Source of the DNA: JAXGRD01 sp040766105
Lineage (GTDB): Bacteria > Bacillota > Clostridia > Peptostreptococcales > Anaerovoracaceae
Length of the DNA stretch: 64,000 nt
Assembly (NCBI GenBank): GCA_040766105.1
Contig: JAXGRD010000002.1
Location: 186,001 to 250,000, forward strand
Direction of reading: 5' to 3'
Part shown: positions 8,501 through 15,985 of the stretch, piece by piece
How positions within the stretch are numbered: position 1 is the stretch's first letter
How the letters are laid out: each line of letters opens with the position of its first letter
Position numbers and translations under genes: made by a program
Notes under the pieces: model-generated
What the model was told of the DNA's origin: nothing
What the model saw: the letters and a program-made list of their open reading frames with translations, nothing else
The model's database searches: none

Positions 8501-10337
8501 ACTTTAGGATTCGTTCCATATTTTCCGCAGAAAGTTCCCTATCGTCTCGCTCCGTCACAAGATGTTTTACCCATCGAAGTACTGCAACCTTTACTTCCAA
8601 ATCGTCTGTCTTAAATGCATCCGATGCAAAGTTCATGATTTGCTCCACATTGTCGCAGTTGTACATAGAAACCGGAATGTTTAAGACCGTATTTAAGGCG
8701 ATAAACATAGCCTCCCGGTCCCCCAATGTGGATGGTAGAGCCTGGATAAGATCAGCCAAATACTGTTCTCCGTCCTTTTCTCTGGCATTTTTCAAGAGGC
8801 TTTCCAAGGTAATCATCAAGGTGTAGCCAATCCATTTCCTCTGTTGCTCCGTTGTCTGCAACTCCGGTCGCAAAACGCTTTCCAAATGGTTCTTCCAAAT
8901 CTTGGCGCTGTCTTTATTAAAGAAATCGTCATATACCCCTTCGGGCAATTCCTTTCGATAGCCCTCATCATAGCTTGCTATAATTTTGCCCATTAAAGTA
9001 GCGGCCTGCCTTCGAATATCGCCCTCTCTATGGGTGAGAAGATCAAAGAGAAAGCTCATAGCCAGTTGCTTCTGTTTTTGGGTCATATAAGTAAAGTACT
9101 CTTGGAGGGTGTTGATGTACGCGCGAATATTTTTCCACAGCTTCTCACTTCTGGCATCCTCCAAAATGGTGCCAAAGGAAACTTCGCTGTTAAAGCTGTT
9201 CATCACCTTGATATTATGCTCAATGGCGAGATACTTGAGCCTTTCCACAGCTTCACCGCTTCGTAGCAGGGAGGCGTCCTTGTGACGCCTTCTTCGCATC
9301 TGTGTCCTGTCAATATTGGTTGAAACACCCAGATGCTCCATGTATTTTTCAAAGTCATATAGCTTTTGATAAACCCTGGTATAGCGGGCTTTCTTTGCTT
9401 CATCCACATTATCCAGTTTGCCCAATATCACTTCGAAGGCATCCTTCAAAGTATAGAAGTTGACAATTTCTTCCCCTTCCGGCGACCGACTGCTCTTGAC
9501 GCGAAAGTCCGCATATATAAGCACCAAGGACTCCACCGAAAGATTTTCCAATTCCAAATCCCAAGTGGAATGGTTGCTGGCAATATGGGCGATGAGGGGC
9601 ATTCCTCCCTCCGTGAGCCATTGACTGGTATAGTAATAGTGAAGATAGGGAATTCTCCCACTCTCTTCTTCCCGGACCCCAAATTTCCCTATATCATGGG
9701 AAGCGGCAGAACCGGAGGCAAGGGCAAGATCAATGGGAACCTGGACTTTTTCCAGTTGTCTGGCCACATGCATTGCCACATAATGGACACCGCAAATATG
9801 TCCCCAAGTGTTATAGGGTGTAATCTCAGCAGATAACTTCATGAAAGCAAAAATGTAGTTTTCGTCGATATTATCCAAGAGTTTTTCATACTCTTCCCCG
9901 GCGGAATATCGTTCAAGACCTTCCCTTGGAAGGAGTTCCATGTCCAACACCGGCGAAAAAGGTCGTTTCTTCTTTTCAAATTCCAAAAGGATGGTAAGAA
10001 TTTCATTGAAAAACAGGCGACCCTTTTCGTACTGTACATCACCCACATCTTCCCCGTTGGGAAAGAGGCTGTGAAGAGTATAATTGTAGGTGTACTTCAT
10101 CCAGCCTTCTGAAGGCTCGGGACAAATACTGTCCAAAGTATCCTTTGCCAGTTGGTAAATCCAGTTGCAGTCAATGGTATCAGCCATGACGGCCTCTCCT
10201 GCCTTCTCCCTCCAATTATGGTTGGCTAAGATTGTCATCATGGTTCTCTTGGAAAGTCCAATTTTTTTGAGAAACACACGATCTGTCATTCTCTCTTCAA
10301 TCTTTTTATACAATTTTCTGGTCTGTACCTTTGGCAA
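5562..10337 (-). CDS. Giant fusion protein: HD hydrolase, helical repeats, NadD-like nucleotidyltransferase, phosphoribosyltransferase-like
   Basis: About 1,591 residues. Part one (to about 330) is an HD-type phosphohydrolase domain: HICGVHYVAMH, then the HD doublet in SHDIGKFG near residue 213, and SNHS plus IYADFRVK further on. The middle (about 330-900) is helix-rich, with HEAT-like repeats. At about 915-1110 there is an adenylyltransferase domain like NadD: FFPGTFDPFSLSH, and near its end SSSQIRENI followed by LIDPVVQNYI. The usual HxGH is SLSH here. At about 1395-1410, VILVDDLLHKGYR looks like the PRPP loop of type I phosphoribosyltransferases. Start: AGGAGG lies 8 bases before a TTG at 10337; a GTG at 10346 falls inside that ribosome binding site and is unlikely. 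It is the first gene of its run and overlaps the LDH-like gene by 4 bases. The function is not known to me; a role in nicotinamide or nucleotide metabolism or signalling is inference. Confidence 0.75.
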   Translation of the reverse strand: MPKVQTRKLYKKIEERMTDRVFLKKIGLSKRTMMTILANHNWREKAGEAVMADTIDCNWIYQLAKDTLDSICPEPSEGWMKYTYNYTLHSLFPNGEDVGDVQYEKGRLFFNEILTILLEFEKKKRPFSPVLDMELLPREGLERYSAGEEYEKLLDNIDENYIFAFMKLSAEITPYNTWGHICGVHYVAMHVARQLEKVQVPIDLALASGSAASHDIGKFGVREEESGRIPYLHYYYTSQWLTEGGMPLIAHIASNHSTWDLELENLSVESLVLIYADFRVKSSRSPEGEEIVNFYTLKDAFEVILGKLDNVDEAKKARYTRVYQKLYDFEKYMEHLGVSTNIDRTQMRRRRHKDASLLRSGEAVERLKYLAIEHNIKVMNSFNSEVSFGTILEDARSEKLWKNIRAYINTLQEYFTYMTQKQKQLAMSFLFDLLTHREGDIRRQAATLMGKIIASYDEGYRKELPEGVYDDFFNKDSAKIWKNHLESVLRPELQTTEQQRKWIGYTLMITLESLLKNAREKDGEQYLADLIQALPSTLGDREAMFIALNTVLNIPVSMYNCDNVEQIMNFASDAFKTDDLEVKVAVLRWVKHLVTERDDRELSAENMERILKLIETPIGKEERASIIYLKYNIMTALNVENEVTDNYRQLLYVKGEATSDIFRENLKVGTPWVIKAVNIELLLDELKQGATKEVFYIGTHLSNLLKVSERVTVRHRAGAGLIEIFELLNLDQRNEIVVELTKGLEIGEYQFSKYIPEYLGVLVLKLHPSELNEVIRDLGVLLESRNDRVASVTLNTLGEILKNYPSYAGAFGESKEDYDLRKQKILGMILRGMANYHEVVNQEAFMVMGQYIFGTQKLDLNEKYEMFKMVFKKMLTLVEGEKETQLAFFNNAAALNHIYRFISDYNFYIEKIQLADNRKVAFFPGTFDPFSLSHKAIVRSIRDMGYEVYLALDEFSWSKRTQPRKIRRKIVTMSVADEYGVYIFPDNEPINISNPKDLRKLKTLLVGRETYIVVGSDVVANASSYVQPPEQHSIHSLNHIIFKRVSSFEGDDRKLQERMKLLTGKVKELTLPPHLEDISSSQIRENIDDSRDISSLIDPVVQNYIYDLSLYMRAPQYKSVFSEKSVKFTTRKAGKRRVLTLRDGDKELATTAVIQVVTANLYDEFQDQYVSAYIRQHALGKILVIKSFMGEDSLFPGDTKQLILTETLSDALKDDFTYAIYHPDNPEELNPSTLEILDLQGFKEVMLGDRHTGIYTVDMRNPVVVFQNMDTVLKDPFDQNSKVDRIISLTHKRLQKALTGLYPGSLILSFNSGIMYGKIIKKVTAANGVSSVPLKRRKLGPNMCVPFGRIMKTTVFPNTVTKTLHTEKSFSPDLTDFRIKEYPFYASIPDQIKTIHSFNRPVILVDDLLHKGYRMKSLDPVLKENGIEVERLVVGLLSGRGKDLMTVQQREVDSVYFVPNLRAWFVESSLYPFMGGDGVTRDTGTIDDAFTAINLIMPYVKPKFLWDTDEEALFRFSKVCLENVRDIFLVIEEEYQNTFQRKLTLDRLSEAILFPRLPDIGQCLDYDRSISASAYVNSDIEKLIRLKGLGL

Positions 10338-10393
10338 GCGCTCCACCTCCTATAATTCCGATAGTATATCATTTACGGAACTTGTTTCCAAGA

Positions 10394-10846
10394 CTACACC
10401 TGGATGCCCTTCTCTTTTAACTGTGTAACAATAAAGCTGACAGATGCGGTAGCACAAAGCTTTCCCGTCTCTTCATCGTAGATTTTTCCTATGCTGCGAA
10501 TCATTCTTCTGCCCACCTGTGTATATTCAGCACGAACAACATACTTGTTTCCATCCATAGCACGTAAATAACTAACCTGTAAATCTGTCGTAGAAATATA
10601 TTTTCCGGCAAGAGCCGCAGCACCCAGTCCCAATCCGGTATCGAAAATACTGGAAATAATGCCACCATGCACACCGTCATATTGATTCAAACACCAATCC
10701 TTCGGAATAAATATATACTCCACGTAACTCTCATCGCTACAGCAGTCTCTCAACTGCAAGTCCAGCATGGCAATGATTCGATTGGGTTGTCTCTTACTCT
10801 TTTCCAATAATTCCTGTACTGCTTCCGCTAATCCTTTGTCTTTCAT
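10394..10846 (-). CDS. PaaI-family hotdog thioesterase
   Basis: This 150-residue protein has the hotdog thioesterase fold of the PaaI/YdiI type. The key stretch is QYDGVHGGIISSIFDTGLGLGAA, where HGGII..IFDT supplies the active-site helix; it is followed by TTDLQVSYLRA and the late strand GKLCATASVSFIV. It probably hydrolyses an acyl- or aroyl-CoA thioester; the substrate cannot be read from the sequence. The start at 10846 is preferred because AGGAG lies 8 bases upstream; an in-frame ATG 24 bases earlier (10870) has no such site. It lies 56 bases upstream of the giant fusion gene on the same strand and may be co-transcribed with it. Confidence 0.85.
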   Translation of the reverse strand: MKDKGLAEAVQELLEKSKRQPNRIIAMLDLQLRDCCSDESYVEYIFIPKDWCLNQYDGVHGGIISSIFDTGLGLGAAALAGKYISTTDLQVSYLRAMDGNKYVVRAEYTQVGRRMIRSIGKIYDEETGKLCATASVSFIVTQLKEKGIQV

Positions 10847-10987
10847 GCCTCTTCTCCTTGATATGATCATGATTATGTTAACGAAATTATTCTATCATAT
10901 GAATCTAACATTTCATAGACAACATTATGCATGCCATTGGTATGTGGATACTTCTTTATCTGAATATTATAACTTCCCCCCACACGG

Positions 10988-11016
10988 TTGCATTTTCAAA
11001 CGCTTTTTGATATATT
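10988..11016 (+). promoter_or_regulatory. Candidate gdhA promoter
   Basis: TTGCAT and TATATT are separated by 17 bases, about 60 bases upstream of the gdhA start. The -35 match is weak (3 of 6). The 230-base gap between the thioesterase and gdhA is AT-rich and holds no other gene that I can support. Confidence 0.3.
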
Positions 11017-11076
11017 TTTAACTAGATTAAAAACAATCCATATCGCCAATTGTATTTTTGAAAAGGAGAACAAGAA

Positions 11077-12423
11077 ATGGCAAACTATGTTCAGAAAGTT
11101 ATTGATGAATGTATCAAGAACAACCCGGGTGAAACCGAGTTTCATCAGGCAGTTGAAGAAGTACTAAATTCTCTGGCACCCGTATTCAAGCAGCATCCTG
11201 AATACGAAAAGGCAGGCATCCTTGAGAGATTGGTAGAACCTGAGAGAGGAATCACCTTTAGAGTTTGTTGGACAGACGACAAAGGAAAGGTTCATGTAAA
11301 CAAGGGCTACCGTTATCAGTTCAACAGTGCTATCGGACCTTACAAGGGCGGAATCCGTTTTGCACCCAGCGTAAACCCCGGAATCATCAAGTTCCTCGGT
11401 TTTGAACAGATTTTCAAGAACAGTTTGACCGGACTCCCCATTGGCGGCGGTAAGGGCGGTGCAGACTTTGATCCCAACGGAAAGAGCGATGCAGAAATCA
11501 TGAGATTCTGTCAGGCTTTCGTTACTGAACTGTACAGACACATCGGACCCGAAACCGACATCCCTGCCGGTGACCTGGGCGTAAGTGCAAAAGAAATCGG
11601 ATACATGTACGGTCAGTACAAGAGAATCGTCAACAGATTCGAAGGCGTTCTCACCGGTAAAGGCCTCACATGGGGTGGACTCTACGGCAGAACAGAAGCG
11701 ACCGGATATGGTATCGTATACTATGCTAACGCTATGCTGGAAGCATGCGGCGAAAAGCTTGCAGGCAAGACAGTTGCTATCTCCGGATTCGGAAACGTTT
11801 CCTGGGGAACAGCCAGAAAGCTCAATGAACTGGGTGCAAAGCTCATCACCATCTCCGGTCCTGACGGATACATTTTGGACGAAGCAGGCATCTCTGGTGA
11901 GAAGATCGATTATATGCTTGAGCTGAGAGGAAGCGGAAAGAACATCTGTGCTCCTTACGCAGACAAGTTCCCCGGATCCAAGTTCGTTCCCAACAAGAAG
12001 CCCTGGGTTGTTAAGGCTGACCTTTACATCCCCTGTGCAACACAGAACGAAATCCTCATCGATGACGCTAAGACCATCGTTTCTAACGGAACCAAGTTCG
12101 TTTGCGAAGGATCCAACATGGCATCCTCCAACGAAGCGATCGCTTACCTACAGAAGAACGGCATCACTGTTGGTCCTTCTAAGGCAGCAAACGCCGGCGG
12201 CGTAGCATGTTCCTGTATCGAAATGGGACAGAACAGCGGCAAGACCGTATTTGCAGCTGATGATGTTCACAAGCAGTTGAAGACCATCATGATTGGTATC
12301 CATGACGCTTGTGCACACGCTTCCAGACAGTACTACAACGGTGAGTATGACCTGGTGAAGGGCGCGAACATCGCAGGCTTCCTGAAGGTTGCAGAAGCTA
12401 TGATGGCACAGGGTGTTGTATAA
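11077..12423 (+). CDS. gdhA: NADP-specific glutamate dehydrogenase
   Basis: This 448-residue enzyme makes glutamate from 2-oxoglutarate and ammonia with NADPH, the main low-affinity ammonium assimilation route, in the cytosol as a hexamer. Length and order fit the hexameric bacterial family: YKGGIRFAPSVN, then the catalytic lysine region LPIGGGKGGADFDPNG, PAGDLGVSAKEIGYMYGQY, the Rossmann motif ISGFGNVSWGTA, and CSCIEMGQNS near the C-terminus. The start ATG has AAAGGAG upstream. Codon choice is strikingly uniform (many AAG, GTT, ATC, AAC, TCC codons) compared with its neighbours, as expected for one of the most abundant proteins of the cell. It is a single-gene unit with its own leader and a hairpin terminator. 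Confidence 0.98.
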   Translation: MANYVQKVIDECIKNNPGETEFHQAVEEVLNSLAPVFKQHPEYEKAGILERLVEPERGITFRVCWTDDKGKVHVNKGYRYQFNSAIGPYKGGIRFAPSVNPGIIKFLGFEQIFKNSLTGLPIGGGKGGADFDPNGKSDAEIMRFCQAFVTELYRHIGPETDIPAGDLGVSAKEIGYMYGQYKRIVNRFEGVLTGKGLTWGGLYGRTEATGYGIVYYANAMLEACGEKLAGKTVAISGFGNVSWGTARKLNELGAKLITISGPDGYILDEAGISGEKIDYMLELRGSGKNICAPYADKFPGSKFVPNKKPWVVKADLYIPCATQNEILIDDAKTIVSNGTKFVCEGSNMASSNEAIAYLQKNGITVGPSKAANAGGVACSCIEMGQNSGKTVFAADDVHKQLKTIMIGIHDACAHASRQYYNGEYDLVKGANIAGFLKVAEAMMAQGVV

Positions 12424-12445
12424 ACACAAAACAAGTTGTCTATAA

Positions 12446-12475
12446 AAGAGGCTGTCTCACTTGAGGCAGCCTCTT
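12446..12475. terminator. Bidirectional terminator between gdhA and addA
   Basis: A 9-bp perfect outer stem (AAGAGGCTG with CAGCCTCTT) extends further through CTCA/TGAG. It lies between the converging gdhA and addA genes. Read on the minus strand the hairpin is followed by TTTTATA, so it is better formed for addA; on the plus side the T-run is only part of the stem. Confidence 0.75.
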
Positions 12476-12480
12476 CACAT

Positions 12481-15400
12481 CTACTGAATTTTCACTTCTC
12501 GATCCTCGGAGAACAGGTACAAATAGGCTTCCTTGGGTTTCCTCCCTATCCCTTTCTCCAGTGCTTCACCGTAGAGTGCCATCTGCTCTCGATACAATTC
12601 CTCGATTCCCATGGTGGAATAGTTGGTCTTATAGTCCAGCAAAACAATGTCATCCCCTTCTTGGAAGTAGCAGTCGATGATTCCCTGCACCATGACCTCT
12701 GTCCCTTCATACTCTGTGAGAATGTTAAAGGCTCTTTCTTTATGGAGAAGAGTAGCTTCCGCGCTGCGCCTTCCGATTTCGCTCTTAAAGAAGTTTGCAA
12801 TCTTTTGAGAAGATACGTGGCTCGCCTCTTCTTCCGTCAATATATCCCTGTCAACCAACAGGCTTACAAATTGAGAAACATAAGACCTACATTCTTCTTC
12901 AGACAACAACAATCGTCCATAGGCCTCTCGAAAGTCCAAATGCTCCATTACTGTATGGATGATGGTACCCTTTTCCGCCCCCGTCAGCACTGTCTTTCCG
13001 GCAGCAAAAATCGGCTGCTCCAAGGTAAGGTTTTTCTTTCCCTTCCCGTTTAGTTCACTGACTGAGAACTTGGAGCGAACCTTAAGTGCCTTCTTATGCT
13101 CGTACCGGTAGGAAAGAACCTGGTCTACATATTCTTCCAGTTCCTCATCTCGGTCCTCTGCATAGGCTCTCAACTCCGCAAGGATATCCTTCTTCTCTGC
13201 CTCTTCCAAGGAAAGGTAGGCCCCTAAGCTCTCTCTACTGTGGAATGTGGTACGAATATCACTTTCCGCTAAACAAGGTGCGAGAAGATCCAGATAGGTG
13301 CTCTTTCCCGACATGCCCAACTCCATTTTTTCTCTGAATTTCTGACCATCCTTCACCGTTCCCATGAGGACCAGTTTGTCCATGGCTCTGGTTGCAGCTA
13401 CATACAATATCCGAACTTCCTCTTCCATGGCCTCTCTGCTGTTCATCTCCAAGATAGCGCTTTCCCCCAAGGTCTTCTTGTACCAATGTTTTTGAGGATC
13501 CACGAAGGTCATGGCAAAGCCCAGATCCTTATGGATGCTTCCAATTTTTTTCATCTTATCCGAAACAAAGCGCTTACCCAAGCCACATACGACAACCATG
13601 GGATACTCCAATCCTTTGCTCTTGTGTATGGTCATGATTCGCACCAAATCATCATTTTCTGATAGCAGGCTCACCTGCCCTGTCTCAATTTGTCTGTCTC
13701 CGATGATTTCTATATATCGCAGTAAACCGAATATTGTGTTATTCCCCTTGCTTCCAAATGCCAAAGTTTTATCCACGAAGGCCCGAAGATTTGCCTGTCT
13801 CTGGACACCTCCGGGCATGGCGCCCACAAAGGCATAGTAGCCTGTGCGGGTCATGAGATTCCACACAAACTCATGTATGGGTGTGTAGGAGGATTCCTTC
13901 TTCCAAGCATGCAGCTTCGCAAAAAATTCACCGATTCCTTTTCTCAGATGCTCCTCTTCACCCTCCGAAGCGTACTTTTCCAAGGCTTTGAAATAGGAGG
14001 TGCTCTTGTCTAAGAGTCGAATCTTTATCAAATCATCAATGGAAAACCCAAAGATCGGCGACCGGAGAACAGATAAAAGTGGAATGTCTTGCTGCTTATT
14101 GTCTATAACTCTAAGTAAATCGAGAAATGTGGTGATTTCTAAAGTATCAAAATAGCCACTGTTATCGTCCAGATAGGCAGGAACATCGTTTTCCGAGAGT
14201 ATCTTATAAAAGATATCCGCCGTATTCCTGACACCGCGCATGAGAATCACAATATCCTTTTTTTCCAGCTTTCGTTCTATACCTTTTTTATGGTCAAATA
14301 TAGGCAATCCGATAGAATCTTTGATTACCTTAGAAGCTGCCAATGCCTCCAATTCCGCGTTCTTCATATCTTGGAGTTCTTCGTCGATTTCTTCTTCCGA
14401 GGCACTGCTGTCCACCACGTGAAGGGTAACCGGATAATGGACATCTTCATCCATGGGATTTCCTTCATAAAGGGCGGCATTTTCATCATAGTCTTCCATG
14501 AGATTTGAGAAGACATGGTTAATTCCATCAATCACATCTTTCTTGCTTCGAAAGTTTTCATTCAGATCAATTTTACAACTATTTTCACTGTCCTGCTGAT
14601 AGTTTCTGTAGGTTTCCTTGAAGATTCCCGGCTCCGCCAAGCGAAAACGGTATATACTCTGCTTGATATCCCCTACCATGAAGAGGTTATCTTCCCTCTT
14701 GACTCGCCATATGATGGCCTCCTGAAGATAGTTACTATCTTGATATTCATCTATGAAGATATATTTAAATTTTTCTTTGTATTCCTCAGACACAAGATCA
14801 TTTTTTAGAATCTCAATGGCATAGTGTTCAATATCGTTGTAGTCCACCAGATTCTTGTCTCTCTTCTTCATCCCGTAGATTTCCTTAAATTTGAGAAGGA
14901 TGTCTAGTAACATAGTTCCTCCGGGATGGGTCTGTTGCATCAACTCCACCTGATTCGCTAGAGTGTCAGTAAAATACACTGACCTTAGTTGAGAGAGTGT
15001 TGCCCCGGCACCCTTTCGCAGGAGGGAAACTTTGTCCTTTACCGGTTCATAGTCATCCTTTTCGGTTTTATTCGCCCGTATTACAACGCTTTTAAACTTC
15101 CTTATTTCTTCTCCCAAGGCGTCAAAATCCATATCTTCCCGTGTGAATGACTGCACTGCTTCCAAGTCTTCGCTGACTTTTTCAGCCAAACGATCAAGCC
15201 CCGCCCCCAATAGAATTTCCCTTGCATTTTCATAATATTCCACTGCCTCGTTCAACTTCTCGGAGATATCCTTGCGGATAAATGCCATGAAGCATCCTCC
15301 CGTAAAGGTGTCCACATCGGACTGCAGTACATCTACTTGTTCTTTCAACCAATCCAGAGTCTCCGGCATGCTTTGAATTTTTTCATAGAGGCTGAGAATG

Positions 15401-15912
15401 TCTTCCTTCAGCTTGTCCTCGCTCTTCGTCGTCCCATAAGAGCGAAGAAAACGGCGAAAAGCTTCGTTATCTTCAGAGAAAAAGGAGGAAAAAGTTTCAT
15501 CCATGCTGTCGCTCTTCATTAGCTTTGCCTCAGTGTCATCACAAACGCTAAGATTCGGGTCTGCTCCGATAACATGAAAATAGTTGCGAATAATGTCCAT
15601 GGCAAAACTGTGGAAGGTACTTATATTGGAACGATGTATCTTGTCTAATTGCTGCCTTAAGAAGGGTAAATCCTTTGTATTGCTTGAGATTTCTGTTTGA
15701 AGGGACTTGAATATCTTTTCCTTCATCTCGGAAGCTGCGGCCTTGGTAAACGTCACCACCAAAATACGATCCACCGGAACCTTCTCTTCAATAATCAATC
15801 GTTTAATTCTCTCAACCAACACCGCAGTTTTTCCCGATCCGGCTGCGGCGGATACCAGAATGTTTTTTCCCCTTAGGGTGATGGCTTCTTCTTGTCTCTT
15901 TGTCCAGTCCAT
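12481..15912 (-). CDS. addA: AddA-type helicase-nuclease subunit
   Basis: This protein of about 1,143 residues is the UvrD-like helicase and nuclease subunit of the AddAB double-strand-break repair enzyme. N-terminal motifs are WTKRQEEAI (Q motif) and AAAGSGKTAVLVERI (Walker A, residues 22-35); later YIFIDEYQDSN (Walker B), VGDIKQSIYRFR and VRILYVAATRA follow. The C-terminal nuclease has GTIIHTVMEHLDF and VLLDYKTNY, the RecB-family metal site. The start at 15912 matches the usual family N-terminus and has AAGGGAG 7 bases upstream; an ATG at 15930 precedes that site and is less likely. addB normally sits just upstream of addA, but here the upstream gene is the divergent gpmI, so addB must be elsewhere or absent. 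Confidence 0.93.
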   Translation of the reverse strand: MDWTKRQEEAITLRGKNILVSAAAGSGKTAVLVERIKRLIIEEKVPVDRILVVTFTKAAASEMKEKIFKSLQTEISSNTKDLPFLRQQLDKIHRSNISTFHSFAMDIIRNYFHVIGADPNLSVCDDTEAKLMKSDSMDETFSSFFSEDNEAFRRFLRSYGTTKSEDKLKEDILSLYEKIQSMPETLDWLKEQVDVLQSDVDTFTGGCFMAFIRKDISEKLNEAVEYYENAREILLGAGLDRLAEKVSEDLEAVQSFTREDMDFDALGEEIRKFKSVVIRANKTEKDDYEPVKDKVSLLRKGAGATLSQLRSVYFTDTLANQVELMQQTHPGGTMLLDILLKFKEIYGMKKRDKNLVDYNDIEHYAIEILKNDLVSEEYKEKFKYIFIDEYQDSNYLQEAIIWRVKREDNLFMVGDIKQSIYRFRLAEPGIFKETYRNYQQDSENSCKIDLNENFRSKKDVIDGINHVFSNLMEDYDENAALYEGNPMDEDVHYPVTLHVVDSSASEEEIDEELQDMKNAELEALAASKVIKDSIGLPIFDHKKGIERKLEKKDIVILMRGVRNTADIFYKILSENDVPAYLDDNSGYFDTLEITTFLDLLRVIDNKQQDIPLLSVLRSPIFGFSIDDLIKIRLLDKSTSYFKALEKYASEGEEEHLRKGIGEFFAKLHAWKKESSYTPIHEFVWNLMTRTGYYAFVGAMPGGVQRQANLRAFVDKTLAFGSKGNNTIFGLLRYIEIIGDRQIETGQVSLLSENDDLVRIMTIHKSKGLEYPMVVVCGLGKRFVSDKMKKIGSIHKDLGFAMTFVDPQKHWYKKTLGESAILEMNSREAMEEEVRILYVAATRAMDKLVLMGTVKDGQKFREKMELGMSGKSTYLDLLAPCLAESDIRTTFHSRESLGAYLSLEEAEKKDILAELRAYAEDRDEELEEYVDQVLSYRYEHKKALKVRSKFSVSELNGKGKKNLTLEQPIFAAGKTVLTGAEKGTIIHTVMEHLDFREAYGRLLLSEEECRSYVSQFVSLLVDRDILTEEEASHVSSQKIANFFKSEIGRRSAEATLLHKERAFNILTEYEGTEVMVQGIIDCYFQEGDDIVLLDYKTNYSTMGIEELYREQMALYGEALEKGIGRKPKEAYLYLFSEDREVKIQ

Positions 15913-15930
15913 TTCATTTCTCCCTTGCAT

Positions 15931-15959
15931 TTCATATTATACCATGATTGTGATATAAT
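15931..15959 (+). promoter_or_regulatory. Candidate gpmI promoter
   Basis: TTCATA and a perfect TATAAT are separated by 17 bases, ending 26 bases before the gpmI start. The addA/gpmI gap is only 73 bases, and a TATAAT for the opposite strand (15936-15941) lies inside this promoter, so the divergent promoters overlap. Confidence 0.5.
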
Positions 15960-15985
15960 TATGGAGTATAAATGGAGGGAAAGAC

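Noticed and set aside
10338..10346. GTG start for the giant fusion gene
   Set aside because: This GTG is part of the AGGAGGTG ribosome binding site itself; the in-frame TTG at 10337 has ideal spacing.
10847..11021. A possible small protein gene in the 230-base gap before gdhA
   Set aside because: Open frames there lack a ribosome binding site, have no family resemblance and overlap the gdhA promoter region.
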